Assembly: GCA_963682005.1 (NCBI GenBank)
Contig: OY820914.1
Coordinates: 2,046,001-2,110,000, forward strand
DNA length: 64,000 bases
Direction: 5' to 3'
DNA from: CAIYUC01 sp963682005
GTDB lineage: Bacteria; Bacteroidota; Bacteroidia; Bacteroidales; FEN-979
The number at the start of each line of letters is the position of its first letter. Positions within the stretch are counted from its first letter, which is position 1. This document shows, in pieces, positions 35,097 to 44,462 of the stretch. The position numbers and the translations under genes were made by a program. Below the pieces are notes generated by a model. The model saw only the letters and a program-made list of their open reading frames with translations, was not told where the DNA came from and did no database searches.

Positions 35097-36605
35097 ATGG
35101 AGCAGAAAAAAGTAGGCCGGATCGCACAGATCATCGGGCCTGTTATCGATGTAGTTTTTGATGAAAATGTTAAGCTTCCCGATATATATGACGCCCTGGA
35201 AGTGAAAAATAATGAAGGTCTTTCGATCATCCTGGAATGTCAGTACGACATTGGAGAAAACCGGGTCAGGACCATTGCCATGGATTCCACCGACGGTTTG
35301 CGGCGGGGCATGTCGGTCGTTGACCGTGGCGGACCGATTTCAATGCAGGTCGGAGACCAGATCAGGGGACGGCTATTTAATGTGATCGGTCAGCCGATCG
35401 ACGGACTCGGAGATATTTCCACGGGTCACACTTACCCTATCCATAATGATCCTCCGAAATTTGAGAACCTTACCACACAGAAAGAAGTACTATTTACCGG
35501 GATCAAGGTGATTGACCTGATCGAACCCTATGCAAAAGGCGGCAAGATCGGCCTTTTTGGCGGTGCCGGTGTTGGGAAAACGGTCATCATCATGGAACTG
35601 ATCAACAATATCGCAAAAAAATATTCAGGATTATCCGTATTTGGCGGAGTAGGAGAGCGTACCAGGGAAGGAAACGACCTGTTGCGGGAAATGATCGAAT
35701 CAGGTGTTATCCGCTATGGGAAAGAATTCCAGGAGGATATGAAAAACGGCGGATGGGATCTCTCAAAAGTTGACATGACGGAACTGGCGAAATCACAGGC
35801 CACGCTTGTTTTCGGACAGATGAACGAACCTCCCGGAGCCCGCGCGCGTGTTGCTCTTTCGGGTCTTACCCTTGCTGAGTATTTCAGGGATGGTGACGAA
35901 AAATCCGGCGGCCGCGACATCCTGTTCTTCATTGATAATATTTTCCGTTTTACACAGGCAGGTTCAGAAGTATCGGCATTGCTCGGACGAATGCCCTCTG
36001 CTGTGGGATACCAGCCTACACTGGCTACAGAAATGGGCATTATGCAAGAACGTATCACTTCCACGAAAAGAGGCTCCATTACATCTGTTCAGGCCGTTTA
36101 TGTACCTGCAGATGACCTGACAGATCCGGCACCTGCTACTACATTTGCCCACCTTGATGCAACAACGGTGCTTGACCGTAAGATCTCCGAGCTTGGCATC
36201 TACCCTGCCGTGAATCCGCTTGATTCAACTTCCAGGATCCTTTCTGCAGAAGTTGTCGGGGAAGAACATTACGAGACAGCTCAAAAAGTGAAAAGGATCC
36301 TGCAACGTTACAGGGAACTTCAGGACATCATCGCCATTCTTGGAATGGATGAGCTGTCCGATGAGGATAAACTGACTGTGCACAGGGCAAGGCGTGTTCA
36401 GCGCTTCTTGTCGCAGCCATTTTTCGTAGCAGAGCAATTCACCGGTTTAAAAGGTGTGTTCGTTAATATCGACGATACCATCAAGGGTTTCAACATGATC
36501 ATGAACGGGGAAGTGGATGAATACCCGGAATCCGCATTCAACATGGTTGGAACGATCGAAGATGCCATTGAAAAAGGCAAAAAGATACTCGCAGAAAATA
36601 AATAA
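35097..36605 (+). CDS. atpD: F1Fo ATP synthase subunit beta
   Basis: The catalytic subunit of ATP synthase, about 502 residues from MEQKKVGRIAQIIGPVIDVVF. The Walker A is GLFGGAGVGKTV, followed by GVGERTREGNDL, then the Walker B region ILFFIDNIFRFTQAGSEVSALLG. I start at 35097 because the promoter element lies upstream of it. atpC follows after 11 bp. As in other Bacteroidetes the beta and epsilon genes are apart from the rest of the atp genes, which are not in the window. Confidence 0.98.
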   Translation: MEQKKVGRIAQIIGPVIDVVFDENVKLPDIYDALEVKNNEGLSIILECQYDIGENRVRTIAMDSTDGLRRGMSVVDRGGPISMQVGDQIRGRLFNVIGQPIDGLGDISTGHTYPIHNDPPKFENLTTQKEVLFTGIKVIDLIEPYAKGGKIGLFGGAGVGKTVIIMELINNIAKKYSGLSVFGGVGERTREGNDLLREMIESGVIRYGKEFQEDMKNGGWDLSKVDMTELAKSQATLVFGQMNEPPGARARVALSGLTLAEYFRDGDEKSGGRDILFFIDNIFRFTQAGSEVSALLGRMPSAVGYQPTLATEMGIMQERITSTKRGSITSVQAVYVPADDLTDPAPATTFAHLDATTVLDRKISELGIYPAVNPLDSTSRILSAEVVGEEHYETAQKVKRILQRYRELQDIIAILGMDELSDEDKLTVHRARRVQRFLSQPFFVAEQFTGLKGVFVNIDDTIKGFNMIMNGEVDEYPESAFNMVGTIEDAIEKGKKILAENK

Positions 36606-36616
36606 CCCGTTGGATC

Positions 36617-36856
36617 ATGAAGGTTGAAATCATCACTCCCGATACAGTTCTTTTTACCGGCGACAACATCGTACTGGTCCAGCTACCGGGAATCGACGGA
36701 TCATTTGAGATCATGAACAACCATGCCCCGCTGATCTCCGTACTTAAAGAAGGCAAGATCAAGGTAATCGCCAAAGGATCTGCCCCCCAGTTCTTTATTG
36801 TAAAAGGAGGTGTGGTCGAAGTTCAGAATAATATAGTTCATATTCTGGCGGAATAA
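36617..36856 (+). CDS. atpC: F1Fo ATP synthase subunit epsilon
   Basis: Regulatory central-stalk subunit. Only 79 residues, covering the N-terminal beta-sandwich (MKVEIITPDTVLFTGDN...GSFEIMNNHAPLISVLKEGKI...FFIVKGGVVEVQNN). The C-terminal helical hairpin that can block rotation in the E. coli-type subunit is missing, as in several Bacteroidetes. It follows atpD after 11 bp and ends before a strong terminator at 36939. Confidence 0.95.
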   Translation: MKVEIITPDTVLFTGDNIVLVQLPGIDGSFEIMNNHAPLISVLKEGKIKVIAKGSAPQFFIVKGGVVEVQNNIVHILAE

Positions 36857-36938
36857 GTCATCCCTCTTTATCCGGATACATCGCAATCCCAGGATCACAT
36901 GGAGTAAAGATCCCCTTTTACACGGGGATAGAAGACAA

Positions 36939-36967
36939 AAAAAAGACAGCGGGTAGCTGTCTTTTTT
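36939..36967. terminator. Bidirectional intrinsic terminator
   Basis: AAAAAAGACAGC, loop GGGTA, then GCTGTCTTTTTT. The arms give U-runs on either strand, so it can end both atpC (plus) and ppiD (minus). Confidence 0.85.
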
Positions 36968-36992
36968 GGTTTATGCTGAAATGAAAATCAGG

Positions 36993-39113
36993 CTAGTAGA
37001 AACGTAACCTGTCGTCTTTGATCACTGAAACCTTCTTGAGAGCCTCATAAGCAGAGCCCTGGACCCTGTTGGAAAAGCCCTGAATGGCTGTATTGCGTTG
37101 AATGGTAAAATCCTTCTTTTCCGGTGCAGGCTGTAATTCATCCACGATGACAAAATAAGCACCGTATTTTCCAAGTAGTGGTCCGTTCAAAACACCGTTT
37201 TTGAAGGTGAACAACTGCCCGATAATATCATTTTCACGGCCAAGAGCGGAACTGCTGTAACCGGCAAATGTGAGCTTGGAGGTATCCACTTTGGATTTTA
37301 ACTGGGTAGCCAGCTGATAAAGGTCTTTCGTGGTTAACAATGCTTTTGCCATTTTTTCGCTTGTCATCCTGGCTTTTACTTCATTTTTCACGGCAGCCTG
37401 GATCCTGTCTTTCATTTTTTCCATTGGAATCGGTCCTTTGGGAGTAGAAGCTTTTAACACAGCAACGACGTATTTGCCACTAAGATCGAAGACCGGTGAA
37501 ACATCACCAACCTTCGTAGTTTCCTGGAATGACCAACGAACGATCTCGCGTGCTGATTGAAGTCCCTGCAGGAAATTATCCATTACTTTAACTGACTGGG
37601 ATGTACGTTTGGCAAGATTTTTCTGGGTTGCAGCCTTATCGAATGCTTCAGGGGTTTTATTCTGTCCCGCAAATGCACTGGCTTTTAAATAGGTATCCTG
37701 GTATGTCTGGTTGCTTGGTACGATCTGGCGCTGAAGAACAGCCACCTGGACTTTCTTGATCGGTTTTGTTTTTTCGGTCAGTTTGAAAATGGAATACCCA
37801 AGACCTGTTTCAAGAACTTTAAACTCGTTAACCTTCATTCCCAGTCCTGCATTATAGAACAGTGAGAAGTTTGCATTTCCGTCCATGAACCATTTGAGAT
37901 CCCCTGCATCTTCTTTGGCAGAGGGGTAATCGGAAAAGGTTTTGGCCATTTCTACAAAGCGGTCAGGTGTTTTCTTCAGGACAGCAAGGATGCTGTCGGC
38001 CCTGGTCTTTGCCTGGGTCTTGGAACGCTTCACCGTTTCACTGACTTTAGCATCTGCGTAAGAAATAAGAATATGGCTTGCTTTCATAGAGTCAGGCCGA
38101 TCCTGGATAGCAAGGAATTTCGCCATGTACCAGGAATTATTGAATTCAAACGGAGGAATGTAGGTGCCGGCAGGGGTTGTTAGTGCAATGGAGTCAAGTC
38201 TGCCTGGCAACTGTCCTTTCTTCTGGAACGTGCTGTCGTATTTCTTATCTGAATTGGCATTCACAAAATTCGGGAGGTCGGTACTTGTCAGAAAATCCTT
38301 ATAAATGCTCTCTACATCCTGGGCGATCTTTTTCCGGTCAGCATCTGAAGGAAGTACGTCAAAGACAACATAATCGAGATCCCTGGTTTCTTCATCCTGT
38401 TCGAAGAACGGCTTGTATTCTTCATAATAATGCAGGTAATCGGCATCCGTAAGCTTTACTTCATTATCAGGTATTTCCTGGATGTTCGGTGCAACATAGC
38501 GTACATTCACAACCTGGGTTTGATCGAGATATTCTTTTTTAACAAAGGCGGTTGGAACATAATATCCTTTTGCGATCAGGTTGTTGTATTTGGTCTGAAG
38601 CCGGTCTTCCTTGATTGCCTTTTCAAACCTGAGCCATTGATCCTTTGCTTTAGGTTCCATCTGGTCAAGGTTTTTCAGGTAATTGATCACAAGAGCCGGG
38701 TCATACACTCCTGTTTTCGGATCTTTGAAATACTGAAGGATGTACTTATGCGGATTTTTACCCTGGACCTGGTCGAATAATTCCTCAGGAGAAACGACAA
38801 GTCCAAGCAATTCATCCTGCTTTTGCATGATAAGATCCTTCAGCATGGTATTCCATGTATTCTGACGGATCCCGTACATATCCTCATCTGTGACCTTATC
38901 GTTCTTGGAATTTTCCTTTTGAATTTCAACGGTTTGATCAACCTTGGTATTAAAATCCGGATACGGGATTGCTTCACCATTCACCGAGCCAATATCGTTC
39001 GTCCCACGCACACGTTTCTTCCCAAAGTCCCCGATAACAAAGGCTGCAATAGCAACCCCCACAATGATAACTGCTAAACCTGAATGTTTTCTGATTCTTC
39101 CGATTATCGCCAT
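36993..39113 (-). CDS. Membrane-anchored peptidyl-prolyl isomerase (PpiD/SurA-like)
   Basis: A 706-residue periplasmic folding factor. A single N-terminal membrane helix (about 14-32, GLAVIIVGVAIAAFVIGDF) anchors it; a SurA-N-like chaperone part follows; the parvulin domain lies at about 345-455 (ASHILISYAD..., DRFVEMAKTFSDYPSAKEDAGDLKWF). It helps fold exported and outer-membrane proteins. The lptC gene lies upstream on the same strand; ppiD has its own promoter with both boxes (39139-39169). Confidence 0.9.
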   Translation of the reverse strand: MAIIGRIRKHSGLAVIIVGVAIAAFVIGDFGKKRVRGTNDIGSVNGEAIPYPDFNTKVDQTVEIQKENSKNDKVTDEDMYGIRQNTWNTMLKDLIMQKQDELLGLVVSPEELFDQVQGKNPHKYILQYFKDPKTGVYDPALVINYLKNLDQMEPKAKDQWLRFEKAIKEDRLQTKYNNLIAKGYYVPTAFVKKEYLDQTQVVNVRYVAPNIQEIPDNEVKLTDADYLHYYEEYKPFFEQDEETRDLDYVVFDVLPSDADRKKIAQDVESIYKDFLTSTDLPNFVNANSDKKYDSTFQKKGQLPGRLDSIALTTPAGTYIPPFEFNNSWYMAKFLAIQDRPDSMKASHILISYADAKVSETVKRSKTQAKTRADSILAVLKKTPDRFVEMAKTFSDYPSAKEDAGDLKWFMDGNANFSLFYNAGLGMKVNEFKVLETGLGYSIFKLTEKTKPIKKVQVAVLQRQIVPSNQTYQDTYLKASAFAGQNKTPEAFDKAATQKNLAKRTSQSVKVMDNFLQGLQSAREIVRWSFQETTKVGDVSPVFDLSGKYVVAVLKASTPKGPIPMEKMKDRIQAAVKNEVKARMTSEKMAKALLTTKDLYQLATQLKSKVDTSKLTFAGYSSSALGRENDIIGQLFTFKNGVLNGPLLGKYGAYFVIVDELQPAPEKKDFTIQRNTAIQGFSNRVQGSAYEALKKVSVIKDDRLRFY

Positions 39114-39138
39114 TAGAGTCTTTTTTTAAAATAGTTTG

Positions 39139-39169
39139 CAAAACTATACAATTTTCCTGAAAGTACAAA
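39139..39169 (-). promoter_or_regulatory. Promoter of ppiD
   Basis: Minus-strand TAGTTTTG (plus 39139-39146) with TTTG at plus 39166-39169, spacer 19. Both boxes fit the Bacteroidetes consensus. Confidence 0.7.
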
Positions 39170-39183
39170 TAGTTGCAGTAAAA

Positions 39184-39756
39184 TCAGATGGAATCTTTTT
39201 TCACTGTCATTTCCCCGGTAACATTTACAAATTTATACCAGGAGAAGGATTCATCTGATTCAAGGCCGTCGGCATACAGGACCTTGTCGGGAGTCGTGAC
39301 CTTTACCCTGACATCACTGAAAATCTTTCGTTTGTTTTCGTCCCAGATAAGATGTTCCGTATTCAATTGTTGTTTTTTAACTTCATTTCTTACAATAACA
39401 TTTCCCCGGGCTTCCATGATCTTCATCAGTTCACGACGTTTGCCGTAATTTCCGGTGATGGATGTTTCCACTTTCTGGTCTGAATCATACATCCGGATGG
39501 TAAATCCTTTCGGAAATTCCATGTACGGATCTTTTCCGCCGAAACGGTTGATCAGAACGCTGTTCAGCTTAGCCTGAATTCTCCCGGAATCACTGAAGAT
39601 GACCTCTACATTCCTGGCTGAAACCAGGGGAGGAAGCTTTTTCAGCGGAGAGTTGTCAATAACCTGCTTATCATCCCTGCAGCCCGAAATGAGAAGGAAA
39701 ATAAAACAAAACATCAGGAGAATAAGAGGAAGCCGGGAACGCAATCTGGCAGGCAT
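39184..39756 (-). CDS. lptC: LPS export protein LptC (lipoprotein form)
   Basis: About 190 residues. A hydrophobic N-terminus ends in ISGCRDDK (possible lipobox), then the LptC beta-jellyroll region (NVEVIFSDSGRIQAKLNSVLINRF...). LptC forms the periplasmic bridge that carries LPS from LptBFG toward LptA. I start at 39756 because ATG there overlaps the stop of the upstream gene by one base (TAATG), a classic coupling; the longer start at 39783 would overlap it by 28. The other lpt genes are not in this window. Confidence 0.85.
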   Translation of the reverse strand: MPARLRSRLPLILLMFCFIFLLISGCRDDKQVIDNSPLKKLPPLVSARNVEVIFSDSGRIQAKLNSVLINRFGGKDPYMEFPKGFTIRMYDSDQKVETSITGNYGKRRELMKIMEARGNVIVRNEVKKQQLNTEHLIWDENKRKIFSDVRVKVTTPDKVLYADGLESDESFSWYKFVNVTGEMTVKKDSI

Positions 39757-41033
39757 TAATAATATTTTCTTTTTACGAACCATCTTTCATAAATGGAGAA
39801 CCCGACGACGAACTTTAAATAGGTTTCCTGGATCAGGTTGTTACTTGTGGTTCCTCTCGTCCCGAACTGAACACCCAGGTTGAGGTTTGTTCTGACTCCT
39901 CTCAACGGGAGTCCGAAACCAAGGCTGACGGCATATTCGTTCAGGTGTTTTCCCCTGAGGTCAAGGTATGTGCTGTTGTAGAGGATGCCAATACGGTAGC
40001 GGATCCGTTTCACATAGCTTGAGAAATTATAAACGTCAGGAAGGAACTCTGCTCCTGCATTTACCTGGAAGCTGTTAACCAATGAATCACTGACATCAAA
40101 TGCCTTGAATTTCTTCCAGTTTTGCCATCTCACATCAATACCCGCAATCCATTTATCCGTTTTTTCAAAGGAAACGCCTGCCCCGATCATCATTGGAATG
40201 AGTACATCGCCCCGGTAGCTTGCTTTCTGAAGGAGTGTATCACGGGGATGTTCGATCCCGTCACTGGCCAGGAAAAAATTCTGTACAAGGATATCCGCCT
40301 GGGCACTCATCTTTGAAGCAGGGGCAAAAACAAGGCCGGTGGTCATCCTTAGATCTTTCTTCAATGGGAGCATATACTGGATGCCATAGTTGAAATAGAT
40401 ATCATTCAGGGTTATGTAATTATCAACCTTGGTATTCAGAAAATAAATGGAATCGGGGAATATGGCCGATGCCTGCCGGTTCATGGTCCCAAACAGGTAG
40501 GAAGCATTAAATCCGACGGAAAGATTTTTTGTGATCTTAAAACCGTTACCCCAGAAGAACCTGTAAATTCCTCCTGACCCGGAATAAATACGTTCAACAC
40601 TCCCGATCCCCTCAACATATTCAGGGGAGGCAACATTGTAGCCGACATCGCTGAAAGGCACGAGGCCGATTGATGTTCTCCACCATTTTGTGGCCGGTAA
40701 ACCGAAGAGGAGGTAGCCGACAGAGGTATAATTCCTGTTTTCAGACTGTGCAACCGATTTCAACTCCACGAATTCGCTGAGAAAACCTCCCTCGAACACG
40801 AACGAGGAAGAATCAAATGCCGTATATGAAGCGGGGTTGGAAATGTTTACATGGTATGGGCTCCGGATTCCGATCCCGAGGTTTGCCAATGAGAAGTTCC
40901 AGGCATTGTTGTTTTCGCGTACCTGGCCCAGACCAAAGCGTGAATACGGAGATGAGATACGTATCTGGGCATGCGCTATATCCGAAAACAACAATAAGAA
41001 CAGAAATAAGCAGGAAAGTAGTTTATTTCGCAT
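39756..41033 (-). CDS. Outer-membrane beta-barrel protein
   Basis: About 425 residues, starting MRNKLLSCLFLFLLLFSDIAHAQ (signal peptide). The mature part begins IRISSPYSRFGLG, an opening common to a family of Bacteroidetes outer-membrane proteins, followed by alternating strand residues across the length. The end is ...IYERWFVKRKYY. The start 41033 overlaps the coaX stop by 11 bases, and its own stop overlaps lptC (TAATG), so it sits inside a coupled envelope operon. The substrate is unknown; the genomic tie to lptC suggests a role near LPS or outer-membrane transport. Confidence 0.8.
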   Translation of the reverse strand: MRNKLLSCLFLFLLLFSDIAHAQIRISSPYSRFGLGQVRENNNAWNFSLANLGIGIRSPYHVNISNPASYTAFDSSSFVFEGGFLSEFVELKSVAQSENRNYTSVGYLLFGLPATKWWRTSIGLVPFSDVGYNVASPEYVEGIGSVERIYSGSGGIYRFFWGNGFKITKNLSVGFNASYLFGTMNRQASAIFPDSIYFLNTKVDNYITLNDIYFNYGIQYMLPLKKDLRMTTGLVFAPASKMSAQADILVQNFFLASDGIEHPRDTLLQKASYRGDVLIPMMIGAGVSFEKTDKWIAGIDVRWQNWKKFKAFDVSDSLVNSFQVNAGAEFLPDVYNFSSYVKRIRYRIGILYNSTYLDLRGKHLNEYAVSLGFGLPLRGVRTNLNLGVQFGTRGTTSNNLIQETYLKFVVGFSIYERWFVKRKYY

Positions 41034-41760
41034 TTTCAACATTAAAGAGTAATATTTGATGCAAGCCATGCAGAACAAGATTCGGGAATGCAAAGATGCT
41101 AATTTTTAATCTTTTATCAAAATAATGCAGATCACCTCCGCTGAGTATGATCCTAAGGTCAGGGTGTTTTTCTTTATAAAGCCCCGTAAATCCCTCTATC
41201 TCACAAGCTATCCCATGAATGACCCCGGAAAGGATTGACTGTTCTGTATCAGAGCCCGGAATTTCCGGAAACTCCTTAAAGGAAACTAACGGTAATTTGC
41301 CTGTAAAAGTATGCAGCGACTGAAATCGCATATTCATGCCGGGGGAGATGGCACCCCCCAGGAACTCGTTTTCGGATGTTACCAGGTTATACGTTATGCA
41401 GGTTCCTGCTACGATGACAAGAATATCCTGTCGGGGGAAAATGAGGGCGCCTCCGACAGCAGCGGCAAGACGATCTTTGCCAAGGGTCTCCGGCGAAGTG
41501 TACCTGTTCAGGATGGGAACGGGTGTTTTTTCAGTCAGTTCGATAAAGCGATAATGGTCTTTAAGAAAAGTCTTTACCGGCTCAGGTGTTTCCGTCACCG
41601 AAGAGAGAATGCAGGATTCTATTCCCGGATGGTCAAGATCGAATTTCTGCAGTATTTTTAACGATATCTCAGGATGCTGGATAAATGTGCGGATGGTACC
41701 GTCTTCACCGAAGAGTGCGATTTTTTTATTCGTGTTACCAATATCCAGAACCAGGTTCAT
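41023..41760 (-). CDS. coaX: Type III pantothenate kinase
   Basis: Phosphorylates pantothenate in coenzyme A synthesis. The 245-residue protein starts MNLVLDIGNTNKKIALF with the ASKHA phosphate-binding Asp in LDIGNTN, then shows LGKDRLAAAVGG near 92, VIVAGTCITYNL near 112 and LGGAISPGMNMR near 130, the family's usual motifs. It overlaps the next gene by 11 bases and follows the membrane-protein gene by 15 bp. Confidence 0.95.
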   Translation of the reverse strand: MNLVLDIGNTNKKIALFGEDGTIRTFIQHPEISLKILQKFDLDHPGIESCILSSVTETPEPVKTFLKDHYRFIELTEKTPVPILNRYTSPETLGKDRLAAAVGGALIFPRQDILVIVAGTCITYNLVTSENEFLGGAISPGMNMRFQSLHTFTGKLPLVSFKEFPEIPGSDTEQSILSGVIHGIACEIEGFTGLYKEKHPDLRIILSGGDLHYFDKRLKISIFAFPNLVLHGLHQILLFNVENAK

Positions 41761-41775
41761 CAGCGGGGATGTTGG

Positions 41776-42687
41776 CTAGACATGGAAGTTCATCTTCAGA
41801 AGGATGCCGATGACCGTAATGATCAGGAGGCTCCAGAGAACCCAGTCCCACTGGATCTTGAACTTTCTTTCTGCCTGGTCGAAATCCAATGCCGGATAGC
41901 TGCTAGCCCGTATCCAGATCGGGATGATGAGGAAGATCATGGAAATATTTACAAGCTTGTTCACCAGGGCAATACGTGGCAATTCAAAAAGGGCGATGGC
42001 AATGTTCCCAATGATAAAGGGGAAAATGACCTGGCTCACCAGGAAAGGTTTTCGTTTCCAGTCATCCAGGGTGTTCAGGTAGATCTTGCTCGTGGAAAAA
42101 AACAGGTTGGCATACATGAACCCAAGGTAAAGCATCAATGCCAATGCGGGCAGGATCATCAGGATCTGGTATATCCTGTTATGAAGCAGGAACCCGACAG
42201 CGATCCCGAGCCTGCGGTTGAATATTGAACCAACAAGTAATCCACCGATGAGATACGTCAGGCACTGGTAAAAGAGCCAAAGAAAGAACATCCGTTGTGT
42301 TCTGGAGTAATTCCAGTTCTTATGGGTAAGCTTATAAGATCTGATACAGATAAAAATCATGATCAACGGGGCGGAAGTAAATACCCCGATGATTGTTTTC
42401 GCCTTCCAGTCGTACGCGGTGATGAGGAAGTCGATGGTGTTGAACTGGATGATGGTATGGATGCCGAAGGCATATGCCGTGAATGCCGTAACGAATTGAG
42501 AAATTAATGTGACGAGGAAGTAGGAAAGGAGGAACTGAATCGTGGAATTGATGGTAATGGTAATATATTCTGCAGAGAGAATGATGGCATATTGATCCCT
42601 GATCTTGCTTGAATAAAAATCCAGGCGGCTTTCTATCCGGATCTCCTCAACTTTTTTATTTATATTTTCCTGTTCTGTTTCTGCCAT
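41776..42687 (-). CDS. Multi-pass membrane protein of unknown function
   Basis: A 303-residue integral membrane protein. I count about six to seven hydrophobic segments (for example about 44-70, 95-115, 130-155, 175-195, 220-240, 245-262 and 285-300). The cytoplasmic N-terminus is acidic and helical (MAETEQENINKKVEEI). I do not recognise a family with confidence; Yip1-like proteins are one thought. It is the first gene of the coaX-OMP-lptC run and has a TATCTTTG element upstream. Confidence 0.75.
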   Translation of the reverse strand: MAETEQENINKKVEEIRIESRLDFYSSKIRDQYAIILSAEYITITINSTIQFLLSYFLVTLISQFVTAFTAYAFGIHTIIQFNTIDFLITAYDWKAKTIIGVFTSAPLIMIFICIRSYKLTHKNWNYSRTQRMFFLWLFYQCLTYLIGGLLVGSIFNRRLGIAVGFLLHNRIYQILMILPALALMLYLGFMYANLFFSTSKIYLNTLDDWKRKPFLVSQVIFPFIIGNIAIALFELPRIALVNKLVNISMIFLIIPIWIRASSYPALDFDQAERKFKIQWDWVLWSLLIITVIGILLKMNFHV

Positions 42688-42776
42688 TTTAATTTGGGGT
42701 ACTGATCTAGTGATAATCCGGATTGGATCTCAATTATCAGGTAGTGAGGGGATGTCGATCGTGTTTATAGAGCGGT

Positions 42777-42784
42777 CAAAGATA
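42777..42784 (-). promoter_or_regulatory. -7 element of the coaX envelope operon
   Basis: CAAAGATA on the plus strand (TATCTTTG on the minus), 90 bases before the ATG at 42687. Confidence 0.5.
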
Positions 42785-42857
42785 GAAACAAATCTTCAGT
42801 TTCTGCAGACGGATTGAAAAATTTCTTTCAATTTCATGGTCCGCTACAAATTCAATT

Positions 42858-42887
42858 TTTGATATTCAAAAAATTATTTTATTTTTG
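42858..42887 (+). promoter_or_regulatory. Promoter of tRNA-Phe
   Basis: TTTG at 42858-42861 and TATTTTTG at 42880-42887, spacer 18, ending 17 bases before the tRNA. Confidence 0.65.
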
Positions 42888-42904
42888 CGGTCCCGAAACG
42901 GAAA

Positions 42905-42980
<76 letters not shown>

Positions 42981-42992
42981 GGCAAACAGAGA

Positions 42993-43010
42993 TTCCCGCT
43001 TTCGCGGGAA
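42993..43010 (+). terminator. Perfect hairpin after tRNA-Phe
   Basis: TTCCCGC, loop TTTC, GCGGGAA, starting 13 nt after the tRNA. The same sequence with its flank is at 13458-13480, so it is a repeat (REP-like) that may double as a terminator. It lacks a clear U-run here. Confidence 0.55.
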
Positions 43011-43058
43011 TGACGAAACGAAATGGCGAATTGGCGAAAACCGGTTCGCCATTTTCAT

Positions 43059-44201
43059 TTATGGATACTGCGCATAAAGAATATTGCTCCATTCATAGCA
43101 GTGGTTATTTGTGCCAATGCTTGCCGAGATGTCCTGAATGCCATACCAGTCACCGGCTGAAGGTGATGATGCATTTCCGTCCCCGTTGGTGTCACCTCCG
43201 TGGAGATCATCCAGGTAACTGGTAAAAATAACGCCGGCAAGATCATGGCCCTCGATGGAGGAACTTCCTTCATGGATCGAGATCTTGTTGTAGCCGATAT
43301 AGGGCAATATGGCGACTTTGATGATCACTCCCTGTCCCAGGATCAGCTTAAGCCCGTCACCAACTGCAAAAGAACCCGTTAGTACGAATGGCACTTCGGT
43401 TTCCAGCCAGCTCACATTGGAGGTAGCTTCATTGGCGTCGCTGGTAATAAAGATTCCGTTCAGGTCATTTTTTTCAGTCGGAGAGGAGGGATTATGAAAC
43501 GTATTGCTGTTGTCGATGCTTATAAAAGGATTCAGGAACAGCGGCTTGATGCAGCCATAAAAAACGGAATTGGTGATGCTGAACCGTGCATCATGGCAGG
43601 AATTGGCATCGACGACCCCATAACCATTATACCTGGTCTCACCTCCGCAATAAGCAAACAGGCATGAATCAATGATTCCGTAAAAATATGAAAATTCAAG
43701 CGAAGGTTGTCCTGTTCCGGCATCCGGTCCCTCTCCGCCATAAAAGAAATTGCAATGTTTGAACACGCAATTGTTTGAATTGATAACGATGCCGCCCCAG
43801 TCACCGCGCTGGGGAGATGAAGCTGTTCCGTCGCCATTGTTGTCGCCCCCATTTGCATCATCTTTAATGGATGTAAATACAATGGGCTTACCGGCAGTTC
43901 CTATGGCGCTTATCCTGCCCGAACCGGAGACAAGGATGGAGTTGTCGGAAACATTGTCTGTAAATTTGACCACGGCACCCGGCTCAATGGTCAGGTCACT
44001 GTTAACGCTTATCTGGATGACACTTATAACATATATATGACATGCATCCCAAACGGTGGGTGCGTCAATATCTAAAGTCACATTTACAACTGTTTTTACA
44101 CACCCATTGTCGGGAGGTGTTGTGTTGGTGGTGGATTCCTTCTTGCAGGAAGAGCCAAGCAATGTCAGTAACATTGCCAGGGAAAGTAAGTATTTGTACA
44201 T
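43059..44201 (-). CDS. Beta-helix lipoprotein of unknown function
   Basis: A 380-residue lipoprotein (signal then LGSSCKKEST, Cys near 19). The mature part has repeats of short strands with an Asn/Gly-rich pattern (LTIEPGAVVKF, GRISAIGTAGKPIVFTS, NNCVFKHCNF, FSITNSVFYG) typical of right-handed parallel beta-helices. The element IVFTSIKDDANGGDNNGDGTASSPQRGDWGGI recurs, changed, near the C-terminus. Carbohydrate binding or a surface role is a guess from the fold. Confidence 0.72.
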   Translation of the reverse strand: MYKYLLSLAMLLTLLGSSCKKESTTNTTPPDNGCVKTVVNVTLDIDAPTVWDACHIYVISVIQISVNSDLTIEPGAVVKFTDNVSDNSILVSGSGRISAIGTAGKPIVFTSIKDDANGGDNNGDGTASSPQRGDWGGIVINSNNCVFKHCNFFYGGEGPDAGTGQPSLEFSYFYGIIDSCLFAYCGGETRYNGYGVVDANSCHDARFSITNSVFYGCIKPLFLNPFISIDNSNTFHNPSSPTEKNDLNGIFITSDANEATSNVSWLETEVPFVLTGSFAVGDGLKLILGQGVIIKVAILPYIGYNKISIHEGSSSIEGHDLAGVIFTSYLDDLHGGDTNGDGNASSPSAGDWYGIQDISASIGTNNHCYEWSNILYAQYP

Positions 44202-44223
44202 GTCGGTTGGTTTTTAGTTTATG

Positions 44224-44231
44224 CAAAGATA
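44224..44231 (-). promoter_or_regulatory. -7 element of the beta-helix gene
   Basis: CAAAGATA on the plus strand (TATCTTTG on the minus), 23 bases before the ATG. Confidence 0.6.
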
Positions 44232-44329
44232 GACTAAATAAAAATAACAATGGAATTTTTGTTTAATGGAATCATTCCGGGAAAGAAGATCAAAGGTCAG
44301 ATCTTGAAAGCCGTGACTTTTAGCTTGCC

Positions 44330-44460
44330 GAAGTCAGAGGTCAGAGGTCAGAGGTCAGAGGTCAGAGGATAGAGGATAGAGGTCAGAGGTCTGACGACGA
44401 AGCCCGAAGCCCGCAGCCCGCAGCCTGAAGCCTGAAGCTTGCAGCCTGAAGCTTTATGCT
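44330..44460. repeat. GTCAGAGG and GCCTGAAG word arrays
   Basis: GTCAGAGG units (about 44337-44390) followed by degenerate AGCCCGAAGCCCGCAGCC and GCCTGAAGC units (44400-44455). They fill the gap before the phosphorelay genes; the same word families occur at 13440-13513 and 63481-63535. Confidence 0.7.
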
Positions 44461-44462
44461 GC